Notes: generated from the sequence alone by a model not told the origin. A DNA stretch of 27,559 nucleotides from Phytoactinopolyspora endophytica (GCF_004138495.1 NZ_ML142849.1:49197-76755); one strand, 5' to 3'. Counted from the stretch's first letter, positions 5,322 to 14,016 are shown. Numbers and translations are program-made.

Positions 5322-8020
5322 CCATATCGATGCCGCCCCTGAACGGCTCCACGACGGCGCCGCGCGTTCCGTTCGTCCAGGACCTCGCCGTCCACGGCGA
5401 CCGGCTCGCCGTCGTCACTGCCGATGGCGAGCTCTCCTACACTCAGCTGGCCGAGCGCGTCCAGGCGTGCGCTGAACGGCTCGGCACCGCCAGGCGGCTC
5501 GTGCTGATCGCGGGCGTCAACCGTCTCGATTCGCTCGTCACCTACCTCGCGGCGCTGTCTGCCGGGCATGTGGCGCTGCTGGCGACGCCGGCGCACGCTG
5601 CCTCCGTCGCCGCCCGGTATGACCCCGACGTCGTCGCCGGCGAGACCGGCAGCGAGTCCGGCGGTGAGTCCGGCAGCGAGGCCGGTCGCATCTGGAGGCT
5701 CGACGAGCGCCGCCGGACGTCCATGCACGACATGCACCCAGACCTTGCCCTGCTGATGAGCACGTCCGGCTCCACCGGCTCGCCCAAGCTGGTCCGGCTG
5801 TCGCACGAGAACGTGCGCTCCAATGCCGAGTCCATCGCCACCTACCTCGGCATCCGCGGCACAGACCGGGCGGCGACGGCGTTGCCCATGCACTACTGCT
5901 ACGGACTGTCGGTGATCAACAGCCACCTCGCCCGCGGCGCCGGCATCATCCTCACCGATCTCTCCGTCGTCGACGGCTGCTTCTGGGAACTGTTCCGCCA
6001 GAACCGAGGCACGACGTTCCCCGGCGTACCGCATACCTTCGATCTGCTCGACCGGGTCGGCTTCGCGGACATGGACCTGCCCCATCTGCGCTACCTCACC
6101 CAGGCCGGTGGCCGGCTTTCCGCGGACCGAGTGCGCTACTACGCCGAGCTCGGCCGTGAGCGTGGATGGGACCTGTTCGTCATGTACGGGCAGACCGAGG
6201 CCACCGCGCGCATGGCCTATCTCCCGCCCGACTTGGCCGCCGCACATCCAGACACCATCGGCGTTCCCATCCCGGGCGGCTCGTTCACCCTCCGCCCACT
6301 CCCCGACGGCGATGGGCCGGAGCCGGCCGAGCTCGTCTACGAAGGCCCCAACGTCATGCTCGGCTATGCCCAGACGCCGGCCGATCTGAGCCTGCCTCGC
6401 ACCGTCACCTCACTGCGTACCGGTGACCTAGCCCGCCGGACGGACGCCGGCCTCTATCAGATCCTCGGGCGACGCGGCAGGTTCGTGAAACTCGCCGGTC
6501 TCCGCGTGGACCTGCAGCACGTCGAGACGTTGCTGGCCGACCGGGGCGTCGCTGCCTGCTGTGCCGGGCGGGACGGTGAGCTGGCTATCGCGGTCGAAGG
6601 TGACCACGACCCATCACAGCTGGCCAGGCATGTGGCGGACGTGTGCACGCTTCCACCTCGGTCGGTCCGGGTATGCCTGGTCGAGCGCATCCCACGACTG
6701 GCCAGCGGCAAGCCAGACTACGAGGCCGTCCTCGCCCTGCCGGGCTCCACGACCGCCGTTCCGGCCGTCCCCGCCACTGATCCAGGCGATCCGGCACGCC
6801 CCGCCACCACGGTTTCCACCGAGCCCGCCGACGCTGCCGCCCTCCGCGACCTGTACGCCAGGGTGCTGCACCGGCCGGATGCCACCGAGGGCTGCACGTT
6901 CGTCAGCTTGGGTGGCGACTCGCTGTCCTACGTGGAGATGTCGATTCGGCTCGAGGAAGCGTTGGGGCATCTCCCCTCGGGTTGGCACACGACGCCGATC
7001 CGTGACCTCGCACCCCGGCCGCGGCGACGCCTGTTCGCAGGGCGCTCGGTCGACACCAGCGTGTTGCTGCGGGCGGCGGCCATCGTCGCCGTCGTCGGCA
7101 CCCATGCGGGCCTGTTCACCGTCCTCGGCGGCGCGCACGCGCTGCTCGCCGTCGCCGGGTTCAACTTTGCCCGGTTCCGGTTGGGAAGCCGCGCGGGTAG
7201 GGGCGCCGGTGAGGCGAGCTTCGCGCGGTTGCCAAGCTCCGCCGACCGCCGGCGACGTCTCCACCAGCAGCTGGCCAGCATCGCACGTATCGCCGTGCCC
7301 AGCATGCTCTGGATCGCCCTTGCCACCGTGCTGACCGGCCAGTACGGCGTGGTCAACGTCTTCCTGCTGAACGGCTTCCTCGGATCCGACACCTGGACCA
7401 GCGATTGGCACTTCTGGTTCGTCGAGATTCTGGTCTACATCTTGGTGGGCCTGGCGATCCTGATGGCCATCCCACCGGTCGACCGGCTCGAGCGGCGGTT
7501 CCCGTTCGGCTTCGCCGTGGTGCTCGTGGCTTTCGGCATGCTGACGCGCTTCGAACTGGTCGAGCTCTCAGTTCCGTATATGCTGCCGGCCTTCTGGCTC
7601 TTCGCGCTGGGCTGGGCAGCGGCGCGAGCCGCCACCGTCTCACAGCGCCTGCTCCTCACCGCCGTGACCGTGGCCAGTGTTCCCGGATTCTTCGACAACT
7701 TCCCTCGTGAAGCTGTCATGATCGGCGCGATCGTGCTACTTCTGTGGACAACCCACATCCCCTGTCCGGCGATGCTCAGCCGTATCGCCGGAGTGCTGGC
7801 CAGCGCCTCTCTGTACATCTACCTGGTGCACTGGCAGGTGTACCCGCACCTGGTCGCCGCCCACCCTGGCCTCGCCGTGTTCGCCTCGCTCATCGCGGGG
7901 ATCGTGCTCTGGCGCCTGACCACCCACGCCATGCGTTTCGCGGCCGGCGTGCAGGCGTGGATCCCATACCCGTCTCGACCATCTCGGGGTCCTGACGGCG
8001 GCGGTAAGATGGCGCCGTGA
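5318..8020 (+). CDS. Adenylating domain - phosphopantetheine carrier - acyltransferase-3 fusion protein
   Basis: A 900-residue three-part protein. Residues 1 to about 475 form an AMP-forming ligase of the ANL superfamily: P-loop TSGSTGSPK (149-157), YGQTEATAR (290), GD (369-370), GRFVKLAGLRVD, and catalytic Lys465 in ASGKPDYEA. YGQTE is closer to acyl/aryl ligases than to peptide-synthetase domains. Residues about 505-570 form a carrier domain with attachment Ser535 in LGGDSLSYVEM. From about 585 there is a membrane acyltransferase-3 domain (OafA-like): LRAAAIVAVVGTHAG with His596, and LYIYLVHWQVYP (832-843), with roughly ten membrane segments. The plan implies activation of an acyl or aminoacyl group, loading on the carrier, and transfer at the membrane. 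The substrate and acceptor are unknown. It starts in an ATGA overlap with the permease gene and lies under the iron-boxed promoter. Confidence 0.85.
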   Translation: MTISMPPLNGSTTAPRVPFVQDLAVHGDRLAVVTADGELSYTQLAERVQACAERLGTARRLVLIAGVNRLDSLVTYLAALSAGHVALLATPAHAASVAARYDPDVVAGETGSESGGESGSEAGRIWRLDERRRTSMHDMHPDLALLMSTSGSTGSPKLVRLSHENVRSNAESIATYLGIRGTDRAATALPMHYCYGLSVINSHLARGAGIILTDLSVVDGCFWELFRQNRGTTFPGVPHTFDLLDRVGFADMDLPHLRYLTQAGGRLSADRVRYYAELGRERGWDLFVMYGQTEATARMAYLPPDLAAAHPDTIGVPIPGGSFTLRPLPDGDGPEPAELVYEGPNVMLGYAQTPADLSLPRTVTSLRTGDLARRTDAGLYQILGRRGRFVKLAGLRVDLQHVETLLADRGVAACCAGRDGELAIAVEGDHDPSQLARHVADVCTLPPRSVRVCLVERIPRLASGKPDYEAVLALPGSTTAVPAVPATDPGDPARPATTVSTEPADAAALRDLYARVLHRPDATEGCTFVSLGGDSLSYVEMSIRLEEALGHLPSGWHTTPIRDLAPRPRRRLFAGRSVDTSVLLRAAAIVAVVGTHAGLFTVLGGAHALLAVAGFNFARFRLGSRAGRGAGEASFARLPSSADRRRRLHQQLASIARIAVPSMLWIALATVLTGQYGVVNVFLLNGFLGSDTWTSDWHFWFVEILVYILVGLAILMAIPPVDRLERRFPFGFAVVLVAFGMLTRFELVELSVPYMLPAFWLFALGWAAARAATVSQRLLLTAVTVASVPGFFDNFPREAVMIGAIVLLLWTTHIPCPAMLSRIAGVLASASLYIYLVHWQVYPHLVAAHPGLAVFASLIAGIVLWRLTTHAMRFAAGVQAWIPYPSRPSRGPDGGGKMAP
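5648..5683 (+). repeat. Three 12-nt in-frame repeats in the adenylating domain
   Basis: Consecutive units GGCAGCGAGTCC, GGCGGTGAGTCC and GGCAGCGAGGCC encode GSES-GGES-GSEA. A weaker fourth unit may precede them. They form a flexible acidic loop ahead of the P-loop motif, at a place where length changes should be tolerated. Confidence 0.65.
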
Positions 8021-8466
8021 CCGAAGAAGCCAACACCAGCGGTGACCAGCCGCGCGAGACCGGGCAGCCGTCCAGTGAGGACATCCGCAAGTACCTCGAA
8101 CAGCTCCGTCCGGTACCCGCCGACCAGGTGCTTGCCGAGACACTGTCCAGCACCCTGACGGCCGCCCAGGCGAAGCTGGGCCGGTACGACGCCCGGCTGC
8201 TGATCGACACAGCAGGTTTGATCTTCACCCATGCCCGCGGTTACCTGAACGACGAGGCCGCCAAGCAATTCGAGCAGGTACTCAACCAGCTGCGCATGGC
8301 CCAGGTACAGGCCGAACAGCGATCGGCGGGTCAGCAGGAAGAGAACGACCTTCCGCAGCCACCGGCACCGCCGGCCGGCTCAGGCGTCCCGCAGGCTCCG
8401 GCTGCGGCCCCTCCACGTCAGCAGGCTTCCCCGGCGTCCAAGCTCTGGGTCCCCGGCCGTCCCTGA
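8017..8466 (+). CDS. Conserved-looking hypothetical protein, last gene of the iron operon
   Basis: A 149-residue soluble protein that I do not recognise. Residues about 20-100 look fully helical, with the core IRKYLEQLRPVPADQVLAE and LLIDTAGLIFTHARGYLND. From about 105 on it is disordered and rich in Pro, Ala and Gln, ending SKLWVPGRP. It has no signal peptide, membrane segment or cysteine. The GTG start at 8017 overlaps the stop of the fusion gene (GTGA), so it should be translationally coupled to it and share the iron-regulated transcript. That coupling suggests a partner role for the fusion protein or the transporter, but this is inference only. It ends 35 nt before the convergent ATPase gene. 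Confidence 0.75.
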   Translation: MTEEANTSGDQPRETGQPSSEDIRKYLEQLRPVPADQVLAETLSSTLTAAQAKLGRYDARLLIDTAGLIFTHARGYLNDEAAKQFEQVLNQLRMAQVQAEQRSAGQQEENDLPQPPAPPAGSGVPQAPAAAPPRQQASPASKLWVPGRP

Positions 8467-8501
8467 GGCACGTCAGGCATGTTGACCTGCTTATGACCGG
8501 C

Positions 8502-9578
8502 CTACATGGTGTGGCGTCTGTAAGCGACTGGTTCCGGCCCCTGGTAGCTGACCGTCACGCGCGTCCCCCGATTCGCCACCGGCGCGCCCGGGCTGCGGAC
8601 ACGCAACAGCTCACCGGTCCGCGTACGCACCAAGGTCACGGTGTCGTGGCCATAGAACTCGACCAGTTCGACGTGCGCTTCACCCCGGGTATCCGGCGTG
8701 AGCAGGAGCGACTCCGGCCGGACGAGCACGTCGACAGCTTCCGGTCGAGGCTCGGACCTTGCCTCGAGCGCGTCTGCGGGCATGACACAAGACACCGGGA
8801 ACCGCCCTAAGACCGTCGCCACGAACGTCCCCGACAGGCTGCCCTCAACCAGGTTCGCGTCGCCGACGAACTCGGCCACCCAGCGATCGGCCGGGCATGC
8901 GTACACGGCCGTCGGTGGTCCGTGCTGCACGATCCGCCCGTCCCGGATCACCGCCACGTCATCGCCCAGAACGAACGCTTCTTCCTGGTCGTGGGTCACG
9001 AAGATCGTGGTGATGCCGAGCTCGGCGAGCAGCTGGTGCATTTCGGTGCGGACTCGCGTGCGCAGCGCTGCGTCGAGGTTGGAGAACGGTTCGTCGAGGA
9101 GCAGCACTGCTGGCTGCGGCGCGATCGCCCTGGCCAGCGCGATGCGCTGCTGCTGTCCACCGGAGAGGGTCTCAGGTGATCGACCGGCCAGGTCAGCGAG
9201 CCCGACCATCGCCAGTGCGTCGGCCACCCGGCTCTCGGCTTCATCCCTGGGCAGCTTCCGCAGGCCATAGGCGACGTTTGCGGCGACGGTCAGATGCGGG
9301 AACAACGCCCAGTCCTGGAACACCATGCCGACCCGGCGACGCTCCGGCGCGACCCGCTCGGTCTCGCTGAAGAGCATCCGGCCCCCGGCGGCGACCGTTC
9401 CGCTGTCGGGTTCCTCGAGTCCAGCGATGATCCGCAGCAGCGTTGTCTTGCCGCAGCCGCTCGGCCCAAGCAACGCCAGCGTGCCCCCTGGCTCCACCGA
9501 GAGCGAGACGCCATGCAGCACGTGGACGTCACCGAAAGACTTGGTGACGTCTGCCACCTGGACGTCCGCGGTGACCAC
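8502..9578 (-). CDS. Iron(III)-type ABC transporter ATP-binding protein (FbpC-like, with TOBE domain)
   Basis: A 358-residue cytosolic ATPase of the FbpC/PotA/CysA class. Visible marks are Walker A GPSGCGKT (38-45), the Q-loop FQDWALFPHLTV (Q88), the signature TLSGGQQQR (137-145), Walker B LLLDEP (159-164) and H-loop His196 in VTHDQEEAF. Residues from about 240 form the C-terminal TOBE-type regulatory region. It is the natural energy source for the permease at 3513-5321, which has no ATPase in its own operon. It lies on the opposite strand, tail to tail with that operon, starting at GTG 9578 only 14 nt after yebC. No iron box precedes it. It may therefore be co-transcribed with pdxT-yebC rather than controlled by iron. 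Another transporter as partner cannot be excluded. Confidence 0.9.
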   Translation of the reverse strand: MVTADVQVADVTKSFGDVHVLHGVSLSVEPGGTLALLGPSGCGKTTLLRIIAGLEEPDSGTVAAGGRMLFSETERVAPERRRVGMVFQDWALFPHLTVAANVAYGLRKLPRDEAESRVADALAMVGLADLAGRSPETLSGGQQQRIALARAIAPQPAVLLLDEPFSNLDAALRTRVRTEMHQLLAELGITTIFVTHDQEEAFVLGDDVAVIRDGRIVQHGPPTAVYACPADRWVAEFVGDANLVEGSLSGTFVATVLGRFPVSCVMPADALEARSEPRPEAVDVLVRPESLLLTPDTRGEAHVELVEFYGHDTVTLVRTRTGELLRVRSPGAPVANRGTRVTVSYQGPEPVAYRRHTM

Positions 9579-9592
9579 GGGCCCGGTCGAGC

Positions 9593-10354
9593 TCAGCTGA
9601 CCGCTGCCATGATCTCGTCGGAGACGTCGAAGTTCGCGTAGACGTTCTGGACGTCGTCGCTGTCCTCGAGCGTCTCCATCAGCCGGAAGATCTTCTTCGC
9701 CCCGTCCTCGTCGAGGGGAACCGTGACCGAAGGCACGAACGACGACTCAGCGGATTCATAGTCCAGGCCCGCGGTCTGGATGGCCGTGCGCACATCAACG
9801 AGCTCGCTGGCTTCGCTGCGGATCTCGAACGACTCGCCGAGGTCCTCGACCTCTTCGGCTCCGGCGTCGAGCACCACTTCGAGAAGGTCGTCCTCGCTGA
9901 TCGTCTTGTCGCCCTGCTGCTGCGGAACGACGACGACGCCTTTCCGGTCGAACAGGTACGACACGGAGCCGGCGTCGGCCATGGTTCCGCCGTTACGAGT
10001 CATAGCGATCCTGACCTCGGACGCCGCCCGGTTCCGGTTGTCGGTCAGGCACTCGACCAGAACGGCGACGCCGTTCGGGCCGTAGCCCTCGTACATGATG
10101 GTCTGATACTCGGCCGCGCCTGCTTCGGCTCCCGAACCACGCTTCACCGCGCGCTCGATATTGTCATTCGGCACGGACGACTTCTTCGCCTTCTGGATGG
10201 CGTCGTAGAGCGTGGGGTTGGCCGCCGGGTCTCCCCCGCCGGTGCGGGCCGCCACCTCGATGTTCTTGGTCAGCTTGGCGAAAAGCTTGCCACGCTTGGC
10301 ATCGATGGCAGCCTTCTTGTGCTTCGTGGTCGCCCACTTGGAGTGGCCGGACAT
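9593..10354 (-). CDS. yebC: YebC/TACO1-family protein
   Basis: A 253-residue member of the widespread YebC/PmpR/TACO1 family, described both as a transcriptional regulator and as a factor that helps ribosomes through proline stretches. The start [23 protein letters not shown]-type signature is intact, followed by [19 protein letters not shown]. Full length matches the family. It begins 3 nt after the pdxT stop, so the two genes form one unit. In many actinobacteria ruvC comes next; here the fbpC-like gene and block A intervene. Confidence 0.95.
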   Translation of the reverse strand: MSGHSKWATTKHKKAAIDAKRGKLFAKLTKNIEVAARTGGGDPAANPTLYDAIQKAKKSSVPNDNIERAVKRGSGAEAGAAEYQTIMYEGYGPNGVAVLVECLTDNRNRAASEVRIAMTRNGGTMADAGSVSYLFDRKGVVVVPQQQGDKTISEDDLLEVVLDAGAEEVEDLGESFEIRSEASELVDVRTAIQTAGLDYESAESSFVPSVTVPLDEDGAKKIFRLMETLEDSDDVQNVYANFDVSDEIMAAVS

Positions 10355-10357
10355 CGG

Positions 10358-11020
10358 CTAGGCCTCCTTGATGATCTTCAGAAACAGCGCGTGAATTCGT
10401 GAGTCGGCGGTGAGCTCCGGGTGGAACGACGTGGCGAGTAGCCCTCCAGCTCGTACCGCGACGATTGTACCGGCCGAACCGCTCGGCTCCGGGGAGACCG
10501 CAGCACCGGCAGCCGTATTCGCCGCTGTGCTGCCAGCGCTGGACTTCACCCGCGCGAGGACCTCGACCTGACCACCAACATGCTCGACCCATGGCGCACG
10601 GATGAAGACGGCGGTCAGCGGCGGGTCTCCGACGGCGGGAAAGTCGAGCTCCGCCTCGAACGAGTCGACCTGGCGGCCGAACGCGTTCCGGCGCACGGTG
10701 ATGTCGAGGCCACCGATGGTCTCCTGGCCTTCTGCGCCGTCCTCGACGCGGTCAGCCAGCATGATCATCCCAGCGCACGATCCAAAGGCCGGCAGTCCGG
10801 TGTGCACTCGCTTACGCAATGGCTCGAGCAACCCGAAGGAACGCGCCAGCCGCCACATGGTGGTCGACTCGCCGCCAGGTATGACCAGGCCGTCCACCGA
10901 GTCCAACTCGTCGGCCGTCCGCACGGCGACAGTCGTCGCCCCCAGCGATTCCAAGATGCGCCGGTGTTCCCGCACATCCCCCTGCAGGGCCAGGACTCCG
11001 ACCGTCGGTCCGTTCGCCAT
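10358..11020 (-). CDS. pdxT: Pyridoxal 5'-phosphate synthase glutaminase subunit PdxT
   Basis: A 220-residue class-I glutamine amidotransferase that releases ammonia from glutamine and channels it to PdxS for PLP synthesis. The catalytic triad is visible: Cys82 in [11 protein letters not shown], and His200 and Glu202 in SFHPELT. The PGGESTT oxyanion segment is at 48-54. Compared with usual PdxT (about 190-200 residues) it has an Ala/Ser/Gly-rich insertion at about 160-184. A perfect 6-bp hairpin (GGAGAC-GAC-GTCTCC on the coding strand, 11046-11060) lies 26-40 nt before the ATG. PdxS is 4 kb upstream on the same strand, separated by block B. Confidence 0.95.
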   Translation of the reverse strand: MANGPTVGVLALQGDVREHRRILESLGATTVAVRTADELDSVDGLVIPGGESTTMWRLARSFGLLEPLRKRVHTGLPAFGSCAGMIMLADRVEDGAEGQETIGGLDITVRRNAFGRQVDSFEAELDFPAVGDPPLTAVFIRAPWVEHVGGQVEVLARVKSSAGSTAANTAAGAAVSPEPSGSAGTIVAVRAGGLLATSFHPELTADSRIHALFLKIIKEA

Positions 11021-11177
11021 CTCTATGCTCGTGCTCCGATCCCCCGGAGACGTCGTCTCCGTCGTTCAGGTTGTCAGCCGGCCGCTCTTCGAGAGCGACC
11101 GCTTTCAACGTTAGCCGGTTCACCGGCAGATCGGAGCATCGGCGGCTCTCGGCACGCTGCTGCCATGACCGCCGACC

Positions 11178-11203
11178 ATCGCTGGGGTGATAGCCACAGC
11201 GAT
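11178..11203 (-). terminator. Possible terminator after the NUDIX gene
   Basis: An inverted repeat, ATCGCTG/CAGCGAT with two further G-C pairs after one mismatch and a 6-nt loop, lies about 40 nt beyond the NUDIX stop and upstream of pdxT. No U-run follows, so termination is only a suggestion. Confidence 0.3.
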
Positions 11204-11243
11204 CGACGGCACTCTTCGGGCAGGGCTGAAGGGTGCCGCCGGC

Positions 11244-11843
11244 TCAATCCAATCTCCGGTACACGCCGTCCCAGCCGCAGGCACCAAGCTCTCTCGTCAG
11301 GACGGGCAGTTCCGGTGGATAGACCGTCACGCCGGCTGCCGCCAGCTCGTCGACGTCCCACCAGCGCATCTCGGACACGGAGGCACGCTCCACATGGGTC
11401 CAGCCGTCCTCGCTGATCTCATGGAAACCGGCCAGCCGGGCGAAGTACAGCACCTCGTCCTGTCGGCACGGCCGTCCAAAGTACGGGAACGATGCGCTGC
11501 GCTCGGCGACCGGTCCGATCAGGTCGTCCGGGTCCACCCGAAGTCCGCTCTCCTCGAGGAGCTCGCGTGCGGCCGCAGTACGTGGGTCCTCGTCCGTCTC
11601 GAGCCCGCCGCCCGGGGTGAACCACCAGCTCCGGGCAGGGTCATCGACGTCGAAGCCACGGAGCAGCAGAGCCCTCCCTGCGCCGTCGAGCAGAATCACT
11701 CGTGCGGCCTGCCGCGTCCAGACGCCATCAGACTCTTCGTTCCATTCTCTGAAGACGTCATCCAAGGCAGGCGGGCCAGCAGGCCGCACTGGCTCGGAGT
11801 CACCCGGAGTATGTGGCTGCATTCGTTTCATTCGCGTCCACAC
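11244..11843 (-). CDS. NUDIX hydrolase
   Basis: A 199-residue pyrophosphohydrolase acting on a nucleoside diphosphate linked to some group X. The full NUDIX box is present at 79-101 (G-x5-E-x7-RELLEESGL), with Glu94, Glu97 and Glu98 as the metal-binding residues. The strand ARVILLDGAGRALLLRG before it is typical. The substrate is not deducible. The first 40 residues are not conserved. The start could be GTG 11843, ATG 11831 or ATG 11822, and none has a convincing ribosome-binding site. It lies on the same strand as the XRE-cupin gene, 62 nt behind it. Confidence 0.88.
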   Translation of the reverse strand: MWTRMKRMQPHTPGDSEPVRPAGPPALDDVFREWNEESDGVWTRQAARVILLDGAGRALLLRGFDVDDPARSWWFTPGGGLETDEDPRTAAARELLEESGLRVDPDDLIGPVAERSASFPYFGRPCRQDEVLYFARLAGFHEISEDGWTHVERASVSEMRWWDVDELAAAGVTVYPPELPVLTRELGACGWDGVYRRLD

Positions 11844-11905
11844 TACTCCGGACCTGAGGACTCGATCCGGCAGCCCCGACGCCAGGTCTGCCCGCGCGAG
11901 GGTGA

Positions 11906-12484
11906 TCAGATGCCTGTGCGCATATGGGTCCGTTGGCCTTGCTGTCCGAAGAGGATGAGTAGCTCGAGGGGGCGCGGCCCGATGTTGGCGATCGCGTGCG
12001 GGGTACGGGTGTCGAACTCGGCGGCCTCACCGGCGCTCATCTCGAAGTCCTTATCTGCCAGCGCGATCCGCAGCGTCCCGCTGAGGACGTAGATCCACTC
12101 GTGCCCCTCGTGGACCTGCTGGTCGAGCTTCTCCGGGACCGACGGCTGAGCCGGGATCACCTGCTTGAACGCGTTGAGGCCACCCGCATCGCGGGACAAG
12201 GGGACCCACACCACGCCCTTGCGGGTGACCGGCCGTGGATGGATGCGGGGGTCGCCGGTCGCCGGCGCACCGACCAGGTCGTCCAGGGGCATCCGGTATG
12301 CCCGGGCGAGCGGGAACAGCACTTCGAGCGTCGGACGGCGCTGCCCGGACTCGATGCGGGAGAGGGTGCTGACCGACATGCCCGTCAGCTCGGCGACCTG
12401 ACTCAGCGTGGACCGCCGCTGCTTGCGGATGGCGCGCAGGCGCGGCCCGACGGCATCCAGGACTACATCGAGGTCATCGGCCAT
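11906..12484 (-). CDS. XRE-family transcriptional regulator with C-terminal cupin domain
   Basis: A 192-residue regulator. Residues about 12-68 are a lambda-repressor-type helix-turn-helix: LRAIRKQRRSTLSQVAELTG, then MSVSTLSRIESGQRRP as recognition helix region. Residues about 115-185 are a cupin_2 barrel: HEGHEWIYVLSGTLRIAL and TPHAIANIG, with His residues placed as in metal-binding cupins. This architecture senses small ligands. The ATG at 12484 is chosen because the preceding 35 codons of open frame lack conservation. It is divergent from the MFS exporter gene, with 125 nt between them, and so is the obvious candidate regulator of that exporter and of itself. Confidence 0.92.
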   Translation of the reverse strand: MADDLDVVLDAVGPRLRAIRKQRRSTLSQVAELTGMSVSTLSRIESGQRRPTLEVLFPLARAYRMPLDDLVGAPATGDPRIHPRPVTRKGVVWVPLSRDAGGLNAFKQVIPAQPSVPEKLDQQVHEGHEWIYVLSGTLRIALADKDFEMSAGEAAEFDTRTPHAIANIGPRPLELLILFGQQGQRTHMRTGI

Positions 12485-12507
12485 GCGCCCATTGTGGCAC
12501 GCAGGCG

Positions 12508-12554
12508 TTTGCGGTTCTGGCAAATCCGGGATCGATCGTGGCAACCGCCGGTTG
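12508..12554. promoter_or_regulatory. Candidate operators between the XRE-cupin regulator and the MFS gene
   Basis: Two small dyads lie in the 125-nt divergent region: TTTGC-N7-GCAAA (12508-12524) and CAACCG-C-CGGTTG (12542-12554). Either could bind a dimeric helix-turn-helix regulator. No clear -35/-10 pair is visible, so the link to regulation is tentative. Confidence 0.35.
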
Positions 12555-12609
12555 AGACTCATCGACGCCAGGCACCAGCCCGGCGCCACTGAGAAGAGAA
12601 AGGACCGGA

Positions 12610-14016
12610 ATGTCTACCCCTGCAGTCAGGGAGGTGGATCGCCCCAGAGCCGGGCGACCACGATTCCCCTACGCACCCGTCATCGTGCTCACCCTCATGC
12701 AGGTGACGCTGGTGATCGACAACAGCGTCGTGAACGTCGCACTGCCCGAGATCCAGAACGCGCTCGGCTTCTCCGCGGCGGGGTTGTCGTGGGTGGTGAC
12801 GTCCTACGCGCTGGTCTTCGGCGGGCTGGTCCTCGTGAGCGGCCGGGTGGGATCGATTATCGGTCCGCGGCGAGCGCTCCTGATCGGTATAGCGATCTTC
12901 GTCGTGGCCTCTACCCTGGGCGGACTGGCCGTCACACCGGAGATGCTGATCGCGGCGCGCGTCCTGCAGGGCGTCGGCGCAGCTCTCGCGGCGCCCAGCA
13001 CGCTGGTGCTGCTGATGGCGATCACCGAGCCGGGGGTACAACGCGCCCGGGCGATGTCGCTGTTCGTGCTGTCGATCGGGCTGGGCGCCGGGCTCGGCCT
13101 GTTCCTGGGCGGCGCACTGACGTCCGCCCTGGGCTGGGAGTGGGTGATGTTCGTCAACGTGCCGATCGGCGCGACGGTGTTCTTCGGCGTCCGGGCTCTG
13201 ATCACCGAGACGCAGCGGCACTCGGGGCGGCTCGACCTCGGCGGGGCCGCGGCCTCCACTATCGGGATGTCGGCTCTGGTCTACGGTCTGACGGCGGCCG
13301 CCGAGCAGGGCTGGGGCAGCGCGACGGTGATCGGGTCGTTCGTTCTGGCCGCCGTCGGTCTGGTGGCGCTCGTCCTGACGGAGCGGCGCCACTCCGCGCC
13401 GGTCGTCCCGCCCGCGTTCTTCACGCGGATGTCCAGTGCCGCCCCGCTGCTGGCGATGATGCTGATCCCCGCCGGTCAGTTCGGGTTCCTGTACTTCGCG
13501 GCCCTCTACACCCAGGATGTTCTGGGGTTCAGCCCGCTGCAGACCGGTCTGTCCGTGCTTCCCTTCACGGCCGGCATGCTGACCACGAACTTCACTGTCA
13601 GCCGGCTGGTGACCCGTTACGGGGAGCGTGCGGTCGGTTCGGTCGGCATGGTCGGTCTCCTGATCGGTCTGGTGTGGATGTCACGTCTGACCCCCGACAG
13701 TGGCTACCTCAGCGGGCTTCTCGGGCCGTTCCTGCTGCTGGGTCTGGGTGCTGGCCTCACTGTCGCGCCGCTCACCGCGGTGATCATGCACAACGCACCG
13801 CGCGAGCACGTCGGGGCCGCCTCCAGCCTGAACCAGGCGATGCAACAGCTGGGCGGGGCCGTGGGCCTCGCCGTGCTGTCGACAGTCTTCGCCAACACCG
13901 CGGCCACTGCCGGCGCAGCGACGGGCATCTCTACCGCGCTCACCGTCGCCACCATCTTCCCCCTCGCCGGCCTGCTGCTGTTCGCGGTCTGGGCGCGGCG
14001 CGTCATCGCCCCCTGA
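12610..14016 (+). CDS. MFS drug/metabolite exporter, DHA2 (EmrB/QacA) family
   Basis: A 468-residue integral membrane proton antiporter with roughly 14 hydrophobic segments, the size and pattern of DHA2 exporters. The first helix carries LTLMQVTLVIDNSVVNVALPEIQ, which holds the D-x(2)-V-V-N-V-A-L-P motif of this family. The helix 2-3 loop GRVGSIIGPRR is motif A. Motif C is suggested by the glycine-rich stretch LGAGLGLFLGGAL. AAAGGA-like sequence (GAAAGGA) precedes the ATG. The substrate is unknown. It is followed after 47 nt by the DUF1684 gene and divergent from the XRE-cupin regulator, so the three form a module. Confidence 0.92.
   Translation: MSTPAVREVDRPRAGRPRFPYAPVIVLTLMQVTLVIDNSVVNVALPEIQNALGFSAAGLSWVVTSYALVFGGLVLVSGRVGSIIGPRRALLIGIAIFVVASTLGGLAVTPEMLIAARVLQGVGAALAAPSTLVLLMAITEPGVQRARAMSLFVLSIGLGAGLGLFLGGALTSALGWEWVMFVNVPIGATVFFGVRALITETQRHSGRLDLGGAAASTIGMSALVYGLTAAAEQGWGSATVIGSFVLAAVGLVALVLTERRHSAPVVPPAFFTRMSSAAPLLAMMLIPAGQFGFLYFAALYTQDVLGFSPLQTGLSVLPFTAGMLTTNFTVSRLVTRYGERAVGSVGMVGLLIGLVWMSRLTPDSGYLSGLLGPFLLLGLGAGLTVAPLTAVIMHNAPREHVGAASSLNQAMQQLGGAVGLAVLSTVFANTAATAGAATGISTALTVATIFPLAGLLLFAVWARRVIAP

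Noticed and set aside
5036..6247. 403-codon minus-strand open frame
   Set aside because: It lies antisense to the permease tail and adenylating domain, with low-complexity Gly/Arg/Val composition typical of shadow frames in high-GC DNA.
8462..8477. CCTGA/TCAGG repeat at the end of the iron operon as a terminator
   Set aside because: Only 5 bp, overlapping the stop codon, with no supporting sequence.
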